64,000 nucleotides of DNA from Alteromonas naphthalenivorans (GTDB lineage Bacteria; Pseudomonadota; Gammaproteobacteria; Enterobacterales; Alteromonadaceae): assembly GCF_000213655.1 (NCBI RefSeq), contig NC_015554.1, positions 3,472,001-3,536,000 of the forward strand. The letters run 5' to 3'. The first letter of the stretch is position 1, and each line of letters begins with the position of its first letter. Below the pieces are notes generated by a model. It made no database searches. It saw nothing but the letters and a program-made list of their open reading frames with translations, and was not told the origin of the DNA. Positions 60,632 to 64,000 of the stretch are shown one piece after another. The position numbers and the translations under genes were made by a program.

Positions 60632-61600
60632 CTATTTTAAAACACGGGAAAGCGGGCTAACTACCCCTTGCGCCCCCTGTTGTAATACATGAGTGTAAAT
60701 TTGCGTAGTTTTCACATCAGAATGACCAAGTTGCGTTTGCACAGTACGAATGTCGGCACCCGACTGTAAAAGGTGAGTAGCAAATGAATGTCGTAAGGTA
60801 TGCGGCGTAACCTTCTTTTTAAGCCCACACGCACTTGCGGTTATTCTTATCGCCTTTTGTATGCTTGATTCATCAATATGATGTCGACGCGTTTTTCCAT
60901 TCTCGGGATCAACCGATAAACGCGCAGAAGGAAAAAGATAATGCCATCCAAGTTCTTTAGGCGCATTTTGATATTTAACACGTAAGCGATGGGGCAAATA
61001 TACCCCTTGGTAACTAGGGTTATCTAAATCAGCAATAAGGTAACTTTCAACTACACTTATTTGCCGATTAAGCCCAGGTTTTAGCTCTGATGCTAAAGTA
61101 ACAACACGATGTTTGCCGCCTTTACCATCCCATATTCGAATAGCGTTGTAGTCGAAATCAATGTCTTTTACACGCAACCTCACAGCCTCCATTAAACGTA
61201 ACCCGCTTCCATAAAGTAACGAAATAGGTAACTTTAAATGAGCAGGAAGTTGAGCAAACAGCGCTACCACTTCGTCTTGCGTAAGCACAACAGGTAACTT
61301 GGCTTGCCTGCGACTTGTAACAAAATCAAGACTCAAGGAAAGAGGCTTTTCTAGTATGTCTCGATAAAGAAATGCCAACGCATTGAGTGCGCTGGCTTGA
61401 GTAGCCGGCGCTACATTCTTTTTATTCACTAAGTGAGATAGAAACAACTCTACTTCTTTGTCTCCCATCTCGGCAGGATGCCTAGTATTGTGAAACCGGA
61501 TATAACTAACAATCCAACCACTATAAAGCTGTATAGAGCGCTTAGCGTAACGGCGATTTCGCATATGTTGAACCACCATTTGCATAAACATTGATTTCAT
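60632..61600 (-). CDS. intI: Integron integrase IntI (tyrosine recombinase)
   Basis: Catalyses attI x attC cassette insertion and attC x attC excision. 322 residues, full length. Catalytic residues Arg135 (SGLRLMEAV), Lys160, His267 and Arg270 (HTLRHSF), His293 and Tyr302 (IYTH). Between the second and third motifs lies the IntI-specific patch (about 217-250: ELGWHYLFPSARLSVDPENG, then RRHHIDESSIQKA), which separates IntI from XerC/D and phage integrases. Transcribed away from the cassettes. It looks intact, so the integron should be active. A LexA box upstream suggests SOS control. Confidence 0.95.
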   Translation of the reverse strand: MKSMFMQMVVQHMRNRRYAKRSIQLYSGWIVSYIRFHNTRHPAEMGDKEVELFLSHLVNKKNVAPATQASALNALAFLYRDILEKPLSLSLDFVTSRRQAKLPVVLTQDEVVALFAQLPAHLKLPISLLYGSGLRLMEAVRLRVKDIDFDYNAIRIWDGKGGKHRVVTLASELKPGLNRQISVVESYLIADLDNPSYQGVYLPHRLRVKYQNAPKELGWHYLFPSARLSVDPENGKTRRHHIDESSIQKAIRITASACGLKKKVTPHTLRHSFATHLLQSGADIRTVQTQLGHSDVKTTQIYTHVLQQGAQGVVSPLSRVLK

Positions 61601-61620
61601 TTTTATTTTTCACACTTAAA

Positions 61621-61636
61621 CTGTAATTACATACAG
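61621..61636 (-). promoter_or_regulatory. LexA (SOS) box upstream of intI
   Basis: CTGTAATTACATACAG fits the gammaproteobacterial LexA consensus CTGT-N8-ACAG exactly, with 20 bp between it and the intI ATG. LexA boxes at this position are known to control intI in Vibrio and mobile integrons. Confidence 0.85.
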
Positions 61637-61731
61637 CATTACGATTTTTTAGTACGCCGTAAAATAAAAAGGAAACATTCCGTACTTAAGTACAGTGTTT
61701 TCAGATACAAAGTGTAGGATATTGATATAAG

Positions 61732-61761
61732 TTAACTTACGTGCGAAAGTTAAAATATTAT
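61732..61761 (+). promoter_or_regulatory. Candidate cassette promoter (Pc)
   Basis: TTGATA (61732-61737), 18 bp, then TATTAT (61756-61761), reading towards the cassettes and ending 60 bp before the attI core. It is the best sigma-70 match in the region by eye. Confidence 0.4.
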
Positions 61762-61820
61762 TTGGGTGATATATGGAAACTTTCCGCCTTGCATAAAGGA
61801 TTTCTTCCGTACACTAAATT

Positions 61821-61827
61821 GTTAGGC
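61821..61827 (+). other. attI core site
   Basis: GTTAGGC, the GTTRRRY crossover core immediately before the first cassette. The first cassette ends with the complementary GCCTAAC at 62681, so the insertion point is G/TTAGGC. The rest of attI is the upstream ~150 bp, which holds two GGAAACWTTCCG repeats (61671-61682 and 61775-61786). Confidence 0.85.
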
Positions 61828-61843
61828 AACAGGATAAAGGTAA

Positions 61844-62686
61844 ATGAAATCTCAAGTACTTAGAAAATTTGAGTCAAAGCTAGAAGACATGAATGATCAG
61901 CTTTGCTATTTCCTATTCTCAGACATTGAAGTAAACAATATATTTTCAGAATTAGAACACGATATTTCAGATTCCTATACAACTGAAGTATATCCTGAAA
62001 ATAAGTTTTCAGATCGACTTCATATCAAAATTGAGGCTTTGCCAGCGTTTCGAACCAAAGCCTTCCACTCGTTGGTGAGTATGAGTGTTATTGCCTCAGT
62101 CGAGTATTTGTTAAGTTACATTGAAGAAGTTGAAGGCATTCGCGCCAACATAATGCCGTCAGTTCATGATGAAATAACCGATAAAAAGCCTGAAGAACAG
62201 TTAAATCTCAAGTTGAGACATTGGCTTGGCAAAGATCCAGAAAGCGCCATCATCAAAACAATTGCATACTTGCGGTTACGAAGAAACCATATTGCTCATG
62301 TTCGAGAAGAAATGAGTGATGGTTATCGCTCACTGATAAAGAATGACTCTAATCACCTCAACACATACTGGGCAAAGCAATCAACAAAATTGAATGGCTT
62401 TGACTTCTCCAAAAAAACTTATGATGAATTTGAAGTAAATGATGTATTTGCATTGATAAACCTTTCAAGAGTTTGTATGCGAGAGATTGATTCTTTGGTG
62501 TTGTCTACTATTTCAGAAGAGTCTATTGCAAGCTATGAACTACCTAGGTTTCTTGCAAATAAAAAGCTAAATGGTTTAACTGTCGAAGTTAAATCTCGAA
62601 AGTTTGCCGCGTTTCTACAGCATCAATACGGTAAAAAGATGTCCTGTGCGGATGCTTTGCTCAGAGATCACATGGAAAATGCCTAA
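61844..62686 (+). CDS. Cassette 1 protein with HEPN-like R-x4-H motif
   Basis: 280 residues, mainly helical, soluble. The central helix has LRLRRNHIAHVRE: Arg147-Asn-His-Ile-Ala-His152 is an R-x4-H motif of the HEPN type (often written RN-x3-H), the active site of many RNase toxins and anti-phage proteins. No antitoxin-like partner is encoded in the cassette. The RBS AAAGG precedes ATG 61844, and the stop codon lies inside attC1. The gene is more AT-rich than its core neighbours, as usual for cassettes. HEPN assignment rests on the motif and helical pattern; true function unknown. Confidence 0.85.
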   Translation: MKSQVLRKFESKLEDMNDQLCYFLFSDIEVNNIFSELEHDISDSYTTEVYPENKFSDRLHIKIEALPAFRTKAFHSLVSMSVIASVEYLLSYIEEVEGIRANIMPSVHDEITDKKPEEQLNLKLRHWLGKDPESAIIKTIAYLRLRRNHIAHVREEMSDGYRSLIKNDSNHLNTYWAKQSTKLNGFDFSKKTYDEFEVNDVFALINLSRVCMREIDSLVLSTISEESIASYELPRFLANKKLNGLTVEVKSRKFAAFLQHQYGKKMSCADALLRDHMENA

Positions 62687-62755
62687 CAAGTCAATCAACT
62701 TCGCGCCTACGGCGCCGGACGCAGCGAAGCTGCGCCGGTTATTGAGGCGTTAGAA
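62681..62755 (+). repeat. attC1 recombination site (75 bp)
   Basis: GCCTAAC at the left end and GTTAGAA at the right, with partial inner symmetry (TCAAT on the left, ATTGA on the right) and a GC-rich variable hairpin (CTTCGC...GCGAAG). It does not resemble attC2 and attC3, which share a different internal sequence. Confidence 0.88.
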
Positions 62756-63168
62756 GGCGTCAGCCTAAACTGCGTTTGGCTTTATAAAAATTCCAGTTCA
62801 ACCGCCCTCACCTGCTGTATCAAAATCGCCCTGGCTTTTGGTGGTTTTAACTTCGCCGCATTAACTTCAAAGGTCGCGCAATAGGCGCTTTATCGCCAAG
62901 TTCTTAATTCAATTTAGCAAGCGCCATTGCACTTGGTAGCTCAAATGGCGGCTTGCTCTAGTCAAATCACCAACATTACTCCATTGGCATTTTACTTGTT
63001 TGCTTTAACAATCAATCGTATGCTGGCTTTATTAGTTTTTAGAACTTCCAAAGGTAAAGGCTCTGCTTCTAACAAAGCGCTTAAGCCACTCCCTTCGGTC
63101 GCTGGGACGCCTATACGCGGGGCGGCTTCGCCATTATGCCCCACGCATCTGCGCCCCTTAGCTTAAAG
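62750..63168 (+). other. Cassette 2, no convincing gene; strong hairpins
   Basis: 419 bp unit. The only plus-strand frame of any length (62927-63166, TTG start) runs through attC2 and is not credible. Two hairpins stand out: GGCG-ctttat-CGCC (62884-62897) and a 13-14 bp stem with one bulge, AGCAAGCGCCATT (62916-62928) with AATGGCGGCTTGCT (62944-62957). It may encode a structured RNA or be a non-coding cassette. Confidence 0.6.
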
Positions 63169-63174
63169 TTAGGC
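63067..63174 (+). repeat. attC2 recombination site (108 bp)
   Basis: TTCTAAC at the left end and GTTAGGC at the right. Contains CACTCCCTTCGGTCGCTGGG and GCTTAAAGTTA blocks shared with attC3, so the two belong to one attC family. Confidence 0.9.
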
Positions 63175-63556
63175 GTCATTTACTTACAGCATTAAAATGT
63201 GGGTTCAGTCGTGACATTCCGGCATATAGGTTGTTTCGCTAGGTTGTCTTTACGGCTTGCTTTTTCGGTAGTTTCAGTAGCTTTACACCGCAACGCCAAC
63301 ACTCAACATCACCAGTTTTCTAAACTCGCTCTTTTATCCAGCAATACCGTTAACATCTAGCTTTTCGCACAGGGTTGTTTTATCTTAATTTCAATAATTT
63401 AAATACGCGGTCTAATCGGCTAGTGGTGGCAGCAAAGCTGCGTACTTTCAGTTGTACGCCTAACAAAACGCTGTTGGCACTCCCTTCGGTCGCTGGGACG
63501 CAAACACGGGGCCGCTTCGCGATTATAGCCCCGTGCCTGCGCCCCAAAGCTTAAAG
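63169..63556 (+). other. Cassette 3, no convincing gene
   Basis: 388 bp unit. Plus-strand frames close quickly (the first ATG, at 63197, gives a 5-codon frame), and the minus strand holds only short frames. Probably a non-coding cassette or an RNA-encoding one. No obvious terminator. Confidence 0.6.
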
Positions 63557-63562
63557 TTATAC
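63458..63562 (+). repeat. attC3 recombination site (105 bp)
   Basis: GCCTAAC at the left end and GTTATAC at the right. Shares the CACTCCCTTCGGTCGCTGGG block and the end AAGCTTAAAGTTA with attC2. Confidence 0.9.
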
Positions 63563-63580
63563 ATTCTCAAGGAATAGGTT

Positions 63581-63940
63581 ATTTTAATTAAAGCGATAAA
63601 GAGCCAACTTAACCTGAAACCGTACTTTTATGAAAAGTCGGCGAAAGTTGGTACTACCGGGTGTATTTTGGGAGGAGTCATAGCTTATTTATTGTTTATG
63701 AAAGCTCTACCAATGTTCGGTGTAGACCTTGATATTCCATTAAAGGAATATAGCGATCAAATAGTGTACTCGGTTTTTGCTTTTGGCATTCTGTTACTAT
63801 TTTGCTGTATATATTTACTTTGTTCACTTTGCGCAGCAGTTTACTTTTATCCCATGGTTAAGAACGGCAACCTAGGGGCAGATGATTATTTTAATATTGT
63901 TTTCAAAAGTCAGTACCCGACTCATTGGCAGCGAATGTAG
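63581..63940 (+). CDS. Cassette 4 small membrane protein, no ATG/GTG start
   Basis: Frame open from just after a TAG at 63575. Two hydrophobic segments (about residues 28-43 and 62-88 from the start used here: CILGGVIAYLLFMKAL and SVFAFGILLLFCCIYLLCSLCAAVYF). The upstream part (KPYFYEKSAKVG) reads as natural protein. No ATG or GTG lies in frame before it: ATT 63581, about six bases after AAGGAATA, is the best start, with TTG 63668 as a shorter alternative. Rare ATT starts are unusual and the start is therefore uncertain. Probable inner-membrane protein of unknown function. Confidence 0.55.
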   Translation: MLIKAIKSQLNLKPYFYEKSAKVGTTGCILGGVIAYLLFMKALPMFGVDLDIPLKEYSDQIVYSVFAFGILLLFCCIYLLCSLCAAVYFYPMVKNGNLGADDYFNIVFKSQYPTHWQRM

Positions 63941-63950
63941 GCAACCGAAT

Positions 63951-64000
63951 GTATAACAAAAAAATCAAGTTCGCCCGCTGCGCGGGCTGGGACGCATACA
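63951..64000 (+). repeat. attC4, left part (cut by window edge)
   Basis: Begins GTATAAC, the complement of the GTTATAC that starts cassette 4, and continues with CTGGGACGCATACA, the same GGGACGC block as attC2 and attC3. The right half lies outside the window, so the array continues. Confidence 0.85.

Larger units (their letters stand above)
60632..64000. mobile_element. Chromosomal integron: intI, attI and at least four cassettes (continues past window)
   Basis: A minus-strand integron integrase, a promoter region with a LexA box, an attI core and then four cassettes reading away from intI. Each cassette begins with a GTTRRRY-type 7-mer and ends with its reverse complement: GTTAGGC/GCCTAAC, GTTAGAA/TTCTAAC, GTTAGGC/GCCTAAC and GTTATAC/GTATAAC. 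That rule is specific to integron cassettes. The array is not associated with a transposase here, so it looks chromosomal rather than transposon-borne. Confidence 0.93.

Noticed and set aside
60632-61600. Phage or genomic-island integrase
   Set aside because: The IntI-specific patch is present, no phage genes follow, and the downstream units are bounded by attC sites.
62927-63166. 79-codon frame from TTG in cassette 2
   Set aside because: It runs through almost the whole attC2 site; its C-terminal third is just attC sequence translated. No ribosome site and not protein-like.

Overview
The window reads as chromosome of a marine gammaproteobacterium, most likely Alteromonas or a close relative in the Alteromonadaceae. 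The evidence is the gammaproteobacterial housekeeping gene order (rppH-ptsP-lgt-thyA; ftsB-ispD-ispF-truD-surE-pcm-yqaA-nlpD-rpoS; rplU-rpmA-obgE with divergent ispB; fadBA), moderate GC, MutH with a Dam-type GATC context, and a PutA lacking the enterobacterial DNA-binding N-terminus. The species assignment is inference; nothing was searched.

Layout. 1-8.9 kb: the end of a siroheme synthase/CobA-type gene, a periplasmic transglutaminase-like protein, a PIN-PhoH ATPase, rapA-rluA, a DUF3530-like exported protein and a small orphan. 9-12.7 kb: an AmpG-like permease and a hybrid sensor kinase. 12.8-21 kb (minus strand): rppH-ptsP-(TauE/SafE)-lgt-thyA followed closely by a REC-CheC response regulator and a PAS-GGDEF cyclase; mutH diverges from rppH. 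21-24.5 kb: a membrane AraC-type regulator, a CYTH-CHAD triphosphatase and a YgiM-like SH3 protein. 24.6-32.6 kb (minus strand): a compact five-gene block in which an RND tripartite pump (outer membrane factor, adaptor, permease) is followed by its probable two-component system. 32.7-40.5 kb: putA, a Cache-domain chemoreceptor and a large inner-membrane protein of the TIGR03545 type. 40.6-47.1 kb: the ftsB-to-rpoS run, in which most genes overlap or nearly touch. 47-57 kb: folA, an orphan gene behind a Fur-like site and a heptamer repeat, obgE-rpmA-rplU, ispB, a ZIP transporter, pepQ and slt. 57-60.5 kb: fadBA.

The right end (60.6-64 kb) is a chromosomal integron. It has a full-length IntI-type integrase on the minus strand, a perfect LexA-type box 21 bp upstream of its start, an attI core and at least four cassettes. 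The cassette ends fit the integron rule exactly: each cassette starts and ends with complementary 7-mers (GTTAGGC/GCCTAAC, GTTAGAA/TTCTAAC, GTTAGGC/GCCTAAC, GTTATAC/GTATAAC). Cassette 1 encodes a protein with an R-x4-H HEPN-like motif, cassettes 2 and 3 have no convincing gene, and cassette 4 encodes a small membrane protein with no ATG/GTG start. The array continues past the window. This accessory region is the most novel part of the window. Other unexplained signals are a cluster of six GATC sites plus four 21-bp tandem repeats upstream of ispB, and a 7-bp x6 repeat near the Fur-like site at 47.9 kb.
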